From assembly GCA_036497565.1 (NCBI GenBank), contig DASXJE010000006.1, positions 16,097-80,096 on the forward strand: a stretch of 64,000 nt of DNA, read 5' to 3'. The stretch's first letter is position 1; the number at the start of each line of letters is the position of its first letter. Shown here one piece after another: positions 17,495-26,788 of this stretch. The stretch comes from Mycobacteriales bacterium (GTDB taxonomy: Bacteria; Actinomycetota; Actinomycetes; Mycobacteriales; QHCD01). Position numbers and translations under genes: made by a program. Below the pieces are notes generated by a model, which worked only from the letters and a program-made list of their open reading frames with translations, did no database searches and had not been told where the DNA came from.

Positions 17495-19000
17495 TCAACT
17501 CGGGTCGATCGGGGCGTCCGGCCCGAGCAGGCCACGGATGTTGGCCTCCAGCTCGGCCGGGATGACGCCACCCACCGCGGTTACCGTCCCGTCGGCGTCG
17601 ACGAAGACGTTGGTCGGCACGCCCCGGACCCCGACCTGGCGCGCGTAGTCACCGGGCTCGTCGACGAGCACCGTGCCGTCGATCCCCCACAGGTTGCAGA
17701 AGGCCTCTGCCTCGGCGTCGCTACCGGCGCCTTCCCACACGTTGACCATGACGATTTCCAGCCCCGACCGGGCGGTACGACGGCGCCACTGCTCCATGAT
17801 CGGCGCGGCCGCGTTGCACGGTCCTCACCAGCTGGCGAAGAAGTTGAGGATGTACTTGCGCTCGGACCACTCCCGGCTGTGCCGCACCGTCTCGCTGCGC
17901 ATCGCGGGGAGCGCGAACTCGGGCAGTCGCTGACCGACCAGCGGATGGGCGACGGGCACCGACGTGCCGGGCGCGGGTGGCCCGGTGGTGAGATCGTCCG
18001 CGACGGTGAGGGTCCCCGAACCGGCGTTCGCCACCAGGATTCGGTTGCGGTGTTCGGGGTGGACCGAGACTCCGCCGGGTCCGTCGCTGACGGGGATCCT
18101 GGTCCACTCGTGACCGTCTACGCCGACGACGCTCACCGTGCCGTCGCCGCGGTTGCCCACGTAGAGCCGGTCCCCGTCCGGTCCCGCCACGAGTCCGACG
18201 GGTGCACTCCCGGTCGGGATCTCGTCGCCGGTGGTCTCGCCCTTGGCGGCGTCGATGCGCGAGACAGTCCCGGCGACGGAGTTGATCACATAGATCTCGT
18301 CGTCCACCGGGTTGACGGCCACCGCACAGGGCCCGGCCCCGACGTCGAGCCGCGCGACCGACTCGCGGGTGTCCAGATCGACGACGGTGACCGATGCGGC
18401 GAGGAAGTTGACGCAGTAGGCCCGTCCGTACCGCGGGTCGACCGCGACCGCTCCGGCGCCGATCTCCGCCGTCACGGTGTCCAGCACCGCGAGGGAGTCG
18501 AGGTCGACGATCGACATCGTGCCACCCATGGCGTTGCCGACGTAGAGGCGGCGGCCCGGGACGTCGATCGCCAGCCCGGCGGGATAGGTCCCCACGGGAA
18601 TCTCGGCCACGACCTCGTCGCGCAGTGGATCGACGACGGAGAGCTGGTCCGAGCGGGCGTCCGCGGTGAAGATCAGGCCGCGCTGGTCGTCGATGGCGAT
18701 GTCGATCGGCTCGAGGCCGACGGCGACCTCGCCGATCCGGGTCATGGTGTCGAGGTCGACGACCGCGACCGCGTTCGAGCGGGAGCACGCGACGTACGCC
18801 CGATCGGTACGCCGATCGACCACGACGCCCTCCGGGTCGTAGCCGACCCAGACCTCGCCGAGGATGCGCCACGGCTCCGCACCGGGCGGCCCGTCGACGA
18901 GGCACGCGGCACCGTCGACGTCGGACTCCGAGGATTCCGGCCCGTCGCGAAGCCCCGCGTCCGCCGGACGTTCGCTGGAGTCGCTCATACCCTCTTCCAC
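17495..19000 (-). CDS. YVTN beta-propeller/thioredoxin-fold protein with in-frame UGA (probable selenoprotein)
   Basis: Read through one UGA (17827-17825), the frame gives 501 residues. Residues about 45-345 are YVTN/NHL-type beta-propeller repeats (DPEGVVVDRRTDRAYVACS, RRLYVGNAMGGTMSIVDLD and similar). The last 150 form a TlpA/redoxin-like thioredoxin fold: LPEFALPAM, YILNFFASW, then UGA, GPCNAAAP, and the cis-Pro loop GVPTNVFVDADGTV. The UGA (codon 392) sits exactly where the first Cys of the W-C-G-P-C redox motif belongs; the second Cys (395) is intact. Fold and frame continue on both sides, and a SECIS-like hairpin follows. Selenocysteine is the simplest reading; a Cys-to-stop mutation is the alternative. 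Starts: GTG 19000 or ATG 18988. No signal peptide is seen. Confidence 0.8.
17778..17811 (-). promoter_or_regulatory. candidate bacterial SECIS hairpin
   Basis: On the coding (minus) strand, 13 bases after the UGA, CGGCCGCGCC (17811-17802) can pair with GGCGCCGTCG (17787-17778) with one mismatch and one G-U. The loop is 14 bases (GATCATGGAGCAGT), placed 24-37 bases after the UGA. Bacterial SECIS elements lie in this window with an exposed G in the apical loop. Found by eye; folding energy not computed. Confidence 0.5.
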
Positions 19001-19256
19001 GGTCGTCCTGACGGATCTGTGCTCTCAGGCACGTCGCCCGGCACCCAGGAGTTGGCGAACACAGACGGAAAACCTAACACGCGAGCCGATCCGCACCGCG
19101 GTCGCAGTCACCGGACGACACCCGGCCCGCGACTGCTCCGGGTGCGCCCACCGAGCCGCGCGATCCCGCGTCAAACGGGCTCTCCCGATCGCTCTCCTTT
19201 GTTACGCTCCGCTGCAGAGACGCTACGCGCACTCTCGATCTCGAGGGAGATGAACG

Positions 19257-20270
19257 GTGTCGAATCACTTCACCGGCCTCAGTCTTGGGCCACCTCTCGG
19301 TGACCAACGGCTCGACCTCTGCGATCTCTACGCCTTCCAGTCGCCGGCCGATCCGACGAGGACCGTGCTCATCCTCAACGCGAATCCGAATGCCGATGCA
19401 CTCGACCCCGATGCCATCTACCGGCTGAATATCGACAACGACGGCGACTACCGGACCGACGTTGCGTTGAGCTACGTATTTGGCCCACCACGTGACGGTG
19501 TGCAGACCGCGAGCGTCTTTCTCGCGAGAGGCGCCGAGGCACGATCGGAAGAGGCCGCGGGAAACACGATCTTCGCCGACGTCGAGGTCTCCTTCGACGC
19601 CGCCCCCAACATCGTCACGTCTGGGCCTTACACCTTCTTTGCGGGCGCTCGCAGCGATGCTTTCTTCTTCGACTACGACGGAATCGACAACCTCTTCGAC
19701 ACGTCCGGCGGCAGAAACTTCACGGCGCCGCACCTTGGCGGCAAGTCGCCGTGGACGGGCAAGGACTCCAACACGGAAGCCAATGTGTTCTCCACCGTGA
19801 TCGAGCTACCCACGAGCGAGCTCGGCGGCGACCCGGAGATCCACATCTGGGGCCGGTGCAGCGTCCAGCGCGACGGCAAGCTGCTGCACGTCGACCGGGC
19901 CGGCCACCCGTCGGTCAGCAGCTTCTTCAACACCGACGAGACCAAAGAGGAATTCAACGCCAGCGAGCCGGTCAACGACCGCGCTCGCTGGCTGGATCAG
20001 TTCGTCCACCTGATGGGCCACACCGGCGGATACACGAGGGACGAAGCGATCGCCGCGATCGACGCCCACCGCATCCTTCCGGACACGCTGAATTTTGATC
20101 CGTCCCGGCCCGCGAAATATCCCAACGGGCGTGTCTTCAGCGACAATGTCATCGATCACCGCCTGGCCTTTCTCTCCAAGGGAGAAATTCCGCCGGACGG
20201 CCTCAGCCCGCACACCGACGTGCTCGAGGAGTTCCCCTATCTCGGAACGCCACACCCGGTCGTGCCCTAG
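19257..20270 (+). CDS. DUF4331-family protein
   Basis: 337 residues, GTG start with GGGAGA upstream. Shows the features of DUF4331 proteins: LDLCDLYAFQSP near the N terminus, NADALDPDAIYRLNIDNDGDYRTDVALSY, ARSDAFFFDYDGI and FSTVIELPTSELGG. Members are found in many bacteria and function is unknown. No signal peptide is evident. It is divergent from the selenoprotein-like gene (256-base gap) and its stop overlaps the convergent TehA-like gene by 4 bases. Confidence 0.88.
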   Translation: MSNHFTGLSLGPPLGDQRLDLCDLYAFQSPADPTRTVLILNANPNADALDPDAIYRLNIDNDGDYRTDVALSYVFGPPRDGVQTASVFLARGAEARSEEAAGNTIFADVEVSFDAAPNIVTSGPYTFFAGARSDAFFFDYDGIDNLFDTSGGRNFTAPHLGGKSPWTGKDSNTEANVFSTVIELPTSELGGDPEIHIWGRCSVQRDGKLLHVDRAGHPSVSSFFNTDETKEEFNASEPVNDRARWLDQFVHLMGHTGGYTRDEAIAAIDAHRILPDTLNFDPSRPAKYPNGRVFSDNVIDHRLAFLSKGEIPPDGLSPHTDVLEEFPYLGTPHPVVP

Positions 20271-21259
20271 GCCACGGCAGGTTCTTCCGACGGGAGCCGC
20301 GGCAGGAACGTGTCGGTGGCCAGACCGATCCCGGTGCGGACGAGCAGGGCGCCGATCCCGGCGGTGATGACGGCGAGCAGGACGTAGGTCCAGTCCTGCT
20401 GCCGGTGGACGTGCTCGGCCGCCAACCACCGGATCGCGATCGTGAACGCAGCGGCGTAGGAGAAGGCGAACGCCCAGATGCCCGGCCCGAAGGGCACCCG
20501 CAGGTACGCCGGAATGAGTCGTACCTGCACGAGCAGCATCAGCAGGGCATAGCCGGCGAGGAGCAGGGCGACGACGTCGAGGTGGCCACCGTTGATCGCG
20601 AACCACGCGTTGCCGGCGACCACCGGCGGAGCGAAGTCGATGGCGACCGTCGGCAGCAACGCGAGGGGCAGGGCCGGCTCGACGAACAACCGCAGCAGGA
20701 GGATCGAGCCCAACAGCAACCAGCAGATCACGCCGTAGCCGAACATGAGATAGGCCAGGCTCCGGAAGCCGAGGGTGGCACTGCCGGCCGCGGCGATCAG
20801 TCCGCCCGCTGTGGTCGGGAGGAAGTAGCCGGGGTGCCATTGTTCCAGGCGCATGTCTGCGACGATCCACTCCCCGGTCAGCCAGCCCCCGATCAGGACC
20901 GTCCCGATCAATGCCACGACGAAGACCGCTTCCCCGAATCCCCGTGCCTGCCCGGCCAGGGTCACGCCCAGCATCATGGGGACCACGAAGGCGAGTGCCG
21001 TGAACGGCGCGTGGACGGGATCCATCAGTTGTGTCCGCCACCGGGAACCGGCGATGACGTTGGCGGAGTAGCCGATCACCGTCACCAACCACACGGCGGC
21101 GGTCAGGATCCAGAGGACGTCGCCGGGCCAGGTCGGCACCCGCGTCAGCATCGATGCGGCCGACCAGGCCTGCGCGAGGCCGGCCAGTCCGAAGGAGATG
21201 CCGAAGACGTTCGCCCCCAGATGCAGCGGCGGTTTCCCGGCACTCGCCTGCACGCTCAT
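20267..21259 (-). CDS. TehA/SLAC1-family (voltage-dependent anion channel) membrane protein
   Basis: 330 residues with about ten hydrophobic segments. The order of helices and motifs such as NVFGISFGLAGLAQAW, HPGYFLPTTAGGLIAAAG and FGPGIWAFAFSYAAAFTIA match the TDT/SLAC1 family of tellurite-resistance/anion channel proteins. It would move small anions across the cytoplasmic membrane; the ion is not predictable. Convergent with the DUF4331 gene. Confidence 0.88.
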   Translation of the reverse strand: MSVQASAGKPPLHLGANVFGISFGLAGLAQAWSAASMLTRVPTWPGDVLWILTAAVWLVTVIGYSANVIAGSRWRTQLMDPVHAPFTALAFVVPMMLGVTLAGQARGFGEAVFVVALIGTVLIGGWLTGEWIVADMRLEQWHPGYFLPTTAGGLIAAAGSATLGFRSLAYLMFGYGVICWLLLGSILLLRLFVEPALPLALLPTVAIDFAPPVVAGNAWFAINGGHLDVVALLLAGYALLMLLVQVRLIPAYLRVPFGPGIWAFAFSYAAAFTIAIRWLAAEHVHRQQDWTYVLLAVITAGIGALLVRTGIGLATDTFLPRLPSEEPAVA

Positions 21260-21392
21260 GACCGCTCCTTGTCGGCGTCGCGGGCCCGATCATGGCCCAG
21301 CCGGGACGACCGGCCCGGCGAGACGCGCCGTCTCGCCGCCCTCCTTCGTCGGTAGGCGGGCCTACGGTGCCGGCACAGGGAGCGGAGGCGTC

Positions 21393-21863
21393 ATGAACTC
21401 ACCTGACCAGGTCATGCTCGAGATCGGCCGGGGCATCGAGCTGCAGCAACGCGGCGAGCGCGAGGCGGCGCGGACGCTGTTCACCGACATCTGGAGTCGG
21501 ATCGGAGCCGGCGGTGACCCCTTGCACCGGTGTGCCCTTGCGCACTCGATGGCCGACGTCCAAGAACTCCCCGAGGACGAGCTCGTCTGGGATCTGCGCG
21601 CACTGGATGCCGCCGACTCGATCAGCGACGACCGCGCCCGCATGGCCGGTGTCGCCGGGACAGTGGCCGGGTTCTACCCGTCCTTGCATCTCAATCTCGG
21701 CGACGTCTACCGCCGGCTCGGCGACGTCGACAACGCCAGGAAACACCTCACGTGCGGTCGGGAACGGGTGCCTGCGCTCGGCGTCGACGGCTACGCGGCG
21801 ATGATCGTCGCCGGCTTGGACCGGCTCGCTAGCCGCCTGCCACGGACGGGCGGGCCCCCGTGA
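21393..21863 (+). CDS. TPR-like hypothetical protein
   Basis: 156 residues, all helical by appearance, with GGAGG five bases before the ATG. Helical pairs such as GIELQQRGEREAARTLFTDIW and LHLNLGDVYRRLGDVDNARKHL fit tetratricopeptide repeats, which bind other proteins. Function unknown. Its last 35 bases overlap the end of the convergent cyclase-ATPase gene. Confidence 0.75.
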   Translation: MNSPDQVMLEIGRGIELQQRGEREAARTLFTDIWSRIGAGGDPLHRCALAHSMADVQELPEDELVWDLRALDAADSISDDRARMAGVAGTVAGFYPSLHLNLGDVYRRLGDVDNARKHLTCGRERVPALGVDGYAAMIVAGLDRLASRLPRTGGPP

Positions 21864-24561
21864 CGGCCTGCTGGCCGATATGTTCGGCGACCGCCGCCGG
21901 CTCCGGCACGGCCGCGAGGGCGAGTGCCTCCGCCTGGTCGAACGTGCGACCCAGGTCGCGCTCGCGGTCCCAGGCAGCGTCGCCCAGGACCTCCCGGACC
22001 GGACCGAGAGCGCGGTCGAGGAGCGCGATGTCCGGTGGCGGTGCGGGCATCTCCGCCTTGTCGCGCATCGACTCCGCCGCACCGGCGAGCCGGGCCGCGC
22101 TCGTCGCGGCACCGAGCGCGGCCGCGATCACGGCGGCGAGTTCCACGGCGGTCGCGGTGAGCTCGACGTCGCCGAGAGCGGCGATCCCGTCGAGGATCGA
22201 CCGGAGCAGGGCGAGCGCCGCTTCCGGGCGCCCGCCGAAGGCCAGGCCGCCGACCAGGTTGGTCTTGTCGATCAGCACGTCCGACGGGTCGCCGTTGCGC
22301 TCGTCGATCTCGAGACACTCCTCGAGCAACGCGATCGCGTGGTCGTTACGACCCGAGTCGACCTCCACCACGGCGAGATTGGACAAGCCCGTCGTGAGCC
22401 GCTCCTCGGCACCGATCCTCCGAGCGATCGCGATGCTCTCCTCCAGGAGTGGGCGAGCGACATCCAGCTCACCGACCATCCGGTGCACCACGCCGAGACT
22501 GCTGAGCACCCGGGCGACCTGTTCCGGGTCGTCGAGCGCGCGCCACAACCGCAGCGCGCGTTCCAGCAGGCGTTGCGCCGCCTCGTGCTCGCCCTGCTGG
22601 ATCAGCAGTACGCCGAGCCCGTGGACGGCACGGACGTAGTCGCGGCCGGTGCCCTCGGTGTTCTGATCGACCGCGCGCTCCAGCCATCGACGACCCTCGG
22701 CCGCGTGCCCGTGGCCGTACCAGAACCAGGTGAGCGGGCCGACCAGACGCAGGCCGATCGAGGCCCGGTCGTCGTCGGTCCCGGTCCGGTCCGGCGACAC
22801 GTCCGGCGACAGGTCCGGCGATAGGGCCCACGACAGTGCCGCGCGCAGATTGTCGTGCTCGGCCTCGAGCCGGTCCAGCCAGCGCAGCCGTTCACTGCCG
22901 CTGAGCTGCTCGGCCGCCTGCTCGGCGAAGTCGAGGTAATACTCGGCGTGCCGCCGGCGTACCGCCTCCGCCTCGTCGGCCTCGGCCAGCCGCTCCGCGG
23001 CGAACTCCCGGATCGTCACCAGCATCCCGGCGCGCGGCTCACCGTCGGGACCCTCGCGCACCGTCGACAGGTTGAGGTCGACGAGGGACGCCAGCACGTC
23101 GAGCGGATCGGCTCCGGCCAGACCGCCCGACGCCAGCGCGACCGCGGCGAGGCCGTCGAGATCGCAGCCCCGCACGAAGACGGACAGCGCGCGGAACGCC
23201 CGGCGGAGGTCGTCGTCGAGCAGGTCGTAGCTCCACCCGATGGTCTGCCGCAGCGTCTGATGCCGGTCCGGCCGGCCCGCCGTGCCGCCGGACAGACCAA
23301 GGCTCCGGTCGAGCCGGCCGCGGAGCGACTGCGGCGACAGCAGTTTGGTCCGCGCGGCCGCGAGCTCGATGGCGAGCGGCAGCCCGTCCAGCCGCTCGCA
23401 GATCGCCACCACGTCGGCCTCGTTGTCCTCGGTCACGGTGAAACCCGGCTTCACCATCGCGGCGTGCATCGCGAAAAGCGCAACCGCGCCGGAGGTGCGG
23501 ATCTCGGCGAAGCTCGCCCGGGCCGGGGGCAGGTCCAGCGGCGGCACCGGCAGCTCGTACTCCCCCGGCAGGTGTAGCACTCGCCGTGACGTGGCGATGA
23601 CGACCGCCCGGGGCGCGGCGGTCAGCAGGTCGTGCACCAACTCGCCGGCACCGGCGAGCTGCTCGAGGTTGTCGAGGACGACGAGGACCGGCCGGTCGGC
23701 GATCTGGGCGGCGACGAGATCGGCGGGCGCGCCGTCTCCCGCCGCACCGACCACGCCGACGAGGGTCTGCCAGGCGACCGCGGCGTCGGTGGCGGCGGCG
23801 AGCGGGACGAAGTAGACGCCCTGGTTGAACATGTCGTCGAGTTGGCGCGCTGCGGCCAGCGCGAGACGGGTCTTGCCACTGCCGCCCGGCCCGGTCAGGG
23901 TGAGCAGGCGCGTGTCCCCGCCCGCGAGTATGTCGTGCACGGTGGCCAACTCACGTTCGCGGCCGACGAGGCGGGTCGGCGGATCGGGCAGCCGCGACGG
24001 AGCGCCGAGGCTCTTCAACGGCGGGAAGTCCGCGACCAGATCGGACGCGACCAGCTGGTGCACCCGCATCGGTTCGGGCAGGTCCTTGAACCGGTGCCAG
24101 CCGAGGTCGTGCAGCGTCACACCGGCCGGCAGATCATCGACAAGCTCCGACCGGGTCCGGCCCGACACCAGCACCTGCGCGCCGTGCGCCGCGGCGGCGA
24201 GCCGGGCCGCCCGGTGCACGTCCAGCCCGACGTAGCCGTCCTCGTGCCGGGTCGGCTCGCCGGTGTGCACCGCCATCCGCACCCGCACCGAGCAGCCGTC
24301 CGGCCACTCGCACCGGGCGAGAGCCCGCTGGGCCGAGAGGGCCGCGGCGAACCCGTCGCCGGCCCGCTCGAAGACGACGAAGAAGCTGTCTCCCTCGGTG
24401 CCCATCTCGTGCCCGTGCCACCGGTGGAACGCCTCGCGCAGCGTCAGCCGCTGGAGCGACAGCACGTCGGCGTACCGGCTGCCGAGCCGGCGCAGCAGTG
24501 CCGTCGACCCCTCGATGTCCGAGAACAGCATCGTCACGGTCCCGGACGGGAGCGCCTCCAT
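21829..24561 (-). CDS. adenylate/guanylate cyclase-like, NB-ARC-type ATPase and TPR regulator
   Basis: 910 residues. Domain order: class III nucleotide cyclase (about 5-170; VTMLFSDIEGSTALLRRLG with the metal-binding Asp, MGTEGDSFFVVFERAGDG), P-loop ATPase (about 205-500; LTLTGPGGSGKTRLALA, VLVVLDNLEQ, LDGLPLAIELAAAR), then winged helix and TPR repeats to the end. This matches the large actinobacterial cyclase-AAA-TPR signalling proteins. The partly conserved cyclase site leaves its activity uncertain. ATG 24561 is preferred over TTG 24567. Divergent from a cyclic-nucleotide-binding protein. Confidence 0.9.
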   Translation of the reverse strand: MEALPSGTVTMLFSDIEGSTALLRRLGSRYADVLSLQRLTLREAFHRWHGHEMGTEGDSFFVVFERAGDGFAAALSAQRALARCEWPDGCSVRVRMAVHTGEPTRHEDGYVGLDVHRAARLAAAAHGAQVLVSGRTRSELVDDLPAGVTLHDLGWHRFKDLPEPMRVHQLVASDLVADFPPLKSLGAPSRLPDPPTRLVGRERELATVHDILAGGDTRLLTLTGPGGSGKTRLALAAARQLDDMFNQGVYFVPLAAATDAAVAWQTLVGVVGAAGDGAPADLVAAQIADRPVLVVLDNLEQLAGAGELVHDLLTAAPRAVVIATSRRVLHLPGEYELPVPPLDLPPARASFAEIRTSGAVALFAMHAAMVKPGFTVTEDNEADVVAICERLDGLPLAIELAAARTKLLSPQSLRGRLDRSLGLSGGTAGRPDRHQTLRQTIGWSYDLLDDDLRRAFRALSVFVRGCDLDGLAAVALASGGLAGADPLDVLASLVDLNLSTVREGPDGEPRAGMLVTIREFAAERLAEADEAEAVRRRHAEYYLDFAEQAAEQLSGSERLRWLDRLEAEHDNLRAALSWALSPDLSPDVSPDRTGTDDDRASIGLRLVGPLTWFWYGHGHAAEGRRWLERAVDQNTEGTGRDYVRAVHGLGVLLIQQGEHEAAQRLLERALRLWRALDDPEQVARVLSSLGVVHRMVGELDVARPLLEESIAIARRIGAEERLTTGLSNLAVVEVDSGRNDHAIALLEECLEIDERNGDPSDVLIDKTNLVGGLAFGGRPEAALALLRSILDGIAALGDVELTATAVELAAVIAAALGAATSAARLAGAAESMRDKAEMPAPPPDIALLDRALGPVREVLGDAAWDRERDLGRTFDQAEALALAAVPEPAAVAEHIGQQAVTGARPSVAGG

Positions 24562-24738
24562 GCCCAAGGATTGTGCTGCCCTCCCCGGTCCCCGGCAGTC
24601 GATTCGGCAAGGCTATCCGGACAATCATCGACTCATCGGACGTCGCCCGGCGGTCGGCTCGACCGATTCGGCGGACCGGGCCCGCGCGAGCTCCGAAGAT
24701 CGCTACAGTTCCGCCGGCTGCTCACGACGGAGGCCACG

Positions 24739-25734
24739 ATGCGCCACTCGAGTTCGGTGACCACGGTGTCGTGGATCCCCAGTGAGGCGATCACGGGCGC
24801 GGTCCTGAAGATGCCGTTCGACGCCGGCATGGCCCAGTACGACGCGCCGCCGCCGGACACGATCAGCGATCTCGCCGCGTTCGTGGCGGACGGGCGGTGC
24901 CGGTTCGCCAACGTTCTCGAGGCGTCCATCGACGTCGACGACGGCGTGATCGTCGGGTACGAGCAGTCCGGCGGCGGGCACGTCGGCGCGACGACGCTGC
25001 GGGTGGCCCATCGGGCGCTCACCTTCGCCGCCCTCGCCCTCCCCGACCGGCGCAGTGCCCGCCGGATCGGCGACACCGCGGTCCGGTTCGAGCAGACCGC
25101 CGGCGGGCGCACCGGCGTACCGGCTCCCCGGCGGGTCGCCCACCCGCCGTATCTCCAGTTGAGCGCGCCCCTCGCCTGGACGACGTTGGCCCTGACCCTG
25201 CACGCCGACGGCCGCTCGGAATGGGAGCTCGTCGGCGCAAGCCCGTTCCCGCGGCACTGGATCTACGACCCGGCCGGCCAACTGCACAGCAAGTCGTCGA
25301 CCATCGACTACCACACGTGGAGCGTGCGCGCGTTCGGCCGGCATACGCCGTGGGGCGACCAGGATTCGGCGGCACTGGTCAACGTCGTGGAATCGGCGGT
25401 CGAACGGCAGCTGTCCGCCCAGATCATGGGCGGCGCCGTCGACGTCCGCCGGCTGCCGGCCGGTGCGATCCTGACCGAGCAGGGCGCCCCGGCAGACGAG
25501 CTCTACCTGCTCCTCGACGGCGTGCTCCGGGTGGAGGTCGACGGCGCCGCGGTCGCCGACATCGGTCCCGGCGCGATCCTGGGCGAGCGGGCCGTGCTGG
25601 AGGACGGTCGTCGTACGGCGACGCTGCGGGCGGTCAGCCCGTGCACGGTCGCGGCCACCGATCCCGCCACCGTCGACGGCGACGCGCTGATGCAGGTCGC
25701 CGGGGGCCACCGGCGGGAGGAGACCGGCGGGTAG
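24739..25734 (+). CDS. protein with C-terminal cyclic-nucleotide-binding domain
   Basis: 331 residues, GGAGG before the ATG. Residues about 1-225 are an unrecognised beta-rich domain (SWIPSEAITGAVLKMPFDAGMAQYD, WELVGASPFPRHWIYD). The C-terminal 90 form a cNMP-binding fold: LPAGAILTEQGAPADELYLLLDGVLRVEVDGAAVADIGPGAILGERAVLEDGRRTATLRA, containing the GERAVLEDGRRTATLRA stretch equivalent to the phosphate-binding cassette. No DNA-binding domain follows. Divergent from the cyclase-containing regulator at 24561, so it may read the cyclic nucleotide made there (inference). Confidence 0.85.
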   Translation: MRHSSSVTTVSWIPSEAITGAVLKMPFDAGMAQYDAPPPDTISDLAAFVADGRCRFANVLEASIDVDDGVIVGYEQSGGGHVGATTLRVAHRALTFAALALPDRRSARRIGDTAVRFEQTAGGRTGVPAPRRVAHPPYLQLSAPLAWTTLALTLHADGRSEWELVGASPFPRHWIYDPAGQLHSKSSTIDYHTWSVRAFGRHTPWGDQDSAALVNVVESAVERQLSAQIMGGAVDVRRLPAGAILTEQGAPADELYLLLDGVLRVEVDGAAVADIGPGAILGERAVLEDGRRTATLRAVSPCTVAATDPATVDGDALMQVAGGHRREETGG

Positions 25735-26074
25735 CACCCCGATCCGGCCGATCTACGCGAACCGGACTGTGGGAATTTCCGGTGACAACGAGGACAACAG
25801 TGACCGTCTGCTCGCCCTGAGTACGCTAACGTACAGCTGCCTCGGGCGACCCGGTCCCAGTGGCAAGGGGGAGGTTGGGCCCGGGTCGCCCGACGGCCTC
25901 GAGTCCTGGTTGGCGATCCAGCGCGCCATTCCGTCGCCATTCCGCGTGAACGTCACGTTCAGGCGCTCTATCCGCATCAACGTCACGTTGACGCGGAATG
26001 GGCTGGGCTACGGCGCCGCGGGATAGAGACGGTTGATCCCGCTCGCGGCGACCTGGCCACCGCAACCTCGCCCG
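25735..26074. other. 340-base intergenic region between convergent genes
   Basis: No gene is seen. Apart from the nested palindrome at 25938-26000 it holds two near-identical copies of CGCCATTCCG around 25925-25945. It separates the cNMP-binding gene (+) from the GAF-ANTAR gene (-). Confidence 0.6.
25938..26000. repeat. nested palindrome (hairpin with palindromic arms)
   Basis: Outer arms 25938-25961 and 25978-26000 begin with CATTCCGCGT and end with its complement ACGCGGAATG. Each arm itself contains a palindrome: GAACGT-C-ACGTTC in the first and CAACGT-C-ACGTTG in the second. Between convergent genes it could act as a two-way transcription stop, though no T tract follows, or be a mobile palindromic unit or protein-binding site. 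Confidence 0.7.
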
Positions 26075-26788
26075 CTAGTTGGCGACGGTGGAGTCGACCA
26101 GCTCGCGGGCGACGTCGCGCAGCCTGATGTTGCGGCGTTGCGAGGCGGCCCGCAGCACGCCGAAGGCCTCCTCCGCGGTACAGCGGCGCTGGCCCATGAT
26201 GATGCCCATCGCCTGGTCGATGACCGACCGGGAGGTCAGCGCGGTGCGCAGCTGCTCGGTCAAGGTCACCTGGTCGGCGTAGCGCATCGTCATCGTGATC
26301 GCGGCCGCGGCCTGAGCGGCGAACACCGACGCGTGCTGGCGCACCGGCGCGTCGAACGCCGACGACTTCGAATAGAGGTTCAGCGCTCCGACACTGCCGT
26401 CGCCCGCACGCAGCGGGATCGAGAGCGACGCCCGAACGCCCTTGGACAGGGCGTGTTTGCAGTACGTCGGCCACCGGTCCTCGATGCTCAGGTCGGCGAT
26501 CGAGTTGATCCGGTCGTTGCGCAGCGCGTCGAGGCACGGCCCGGCGTCGACGCCGTACTGCACCTCGTCGAGTTCCTCGGCGAGGCCGTCGCTGCTGGCC
26601 ACGGTCAGCGGGCGACCCTCGCCCTGGACGGTGATCCCGCATGATCCGGCGATGGGCAGGGTGGCCGCGGCCAGACCCGCGACGCGGCCCAGGAATTCGT
26701 GCAGGCTGTCGGTCGCGAGCATCGCGGCGGCCAACTCCGTGAGCCCCGCCGCGATCGGCGTACTCGGAGGTTCGAATGTGTCGCTCAT
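26075..26788 (-). CDS. GAF-ANTAR RNA-binding regulator (second copy)
   Basis: 237 residues. GAF domain: VAGLAAATLPIAGSCGITVQGEGRPLTVASSDG, GPCLDALRNDRI, RASLSIPLRAGDGSVGALNLYS. ANTAR domain: LRTALTSRSVIDQAMGIIMGQRRCTAEEAFGVLRAASQRRN. Expected to act as a transcription antiterminator responding to a small ligand or stress. The ATG at 26788 has no clear ribosome binding site and may be leaderless. It differs from the GAF-ANTAR protein at 16757 throughout, so it is a distant paralogue rather than a recent copy. Confidence 0.9.
   Translation of the reverse strand: MSDTFEPPSTPIAAGLTELAAAMLATDSLHEFLGRVAGLAAATLPIAGSCGITVQGEGRPLTVASSDGLAEELDEVQYGVDAGPCLDALRNDRINSIADLSIEDRWPTYCKHALSKGVRASLSIPLRAGDGSVGALNLYSKSSAFDAPVRQHASVFAAQAAAAITMTMRYADQVTLTEQLRTALTSRSVIDQAMGIIMGQRRCTAEEAFGVLRAASQRRNIRLRDVARELVDSTVAN

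Noticed and set aside
17495..17827. Separate short redoxin-like gene starting after the UGA at 17825
   Set aside because: It would begin in the middle of a thioredoxin fold, lacks a ribosome binding site, and its first residues (GPCNAAAP) complete the motif of the upstream frame.
16853..19303. 816-residue open frame on the plus strand
   Set aside because: It lies antisense to the selenoprotein-like and GAF-ANTAR genes and has no recognisable domain; GC-rich antisense frames stay open by chance.
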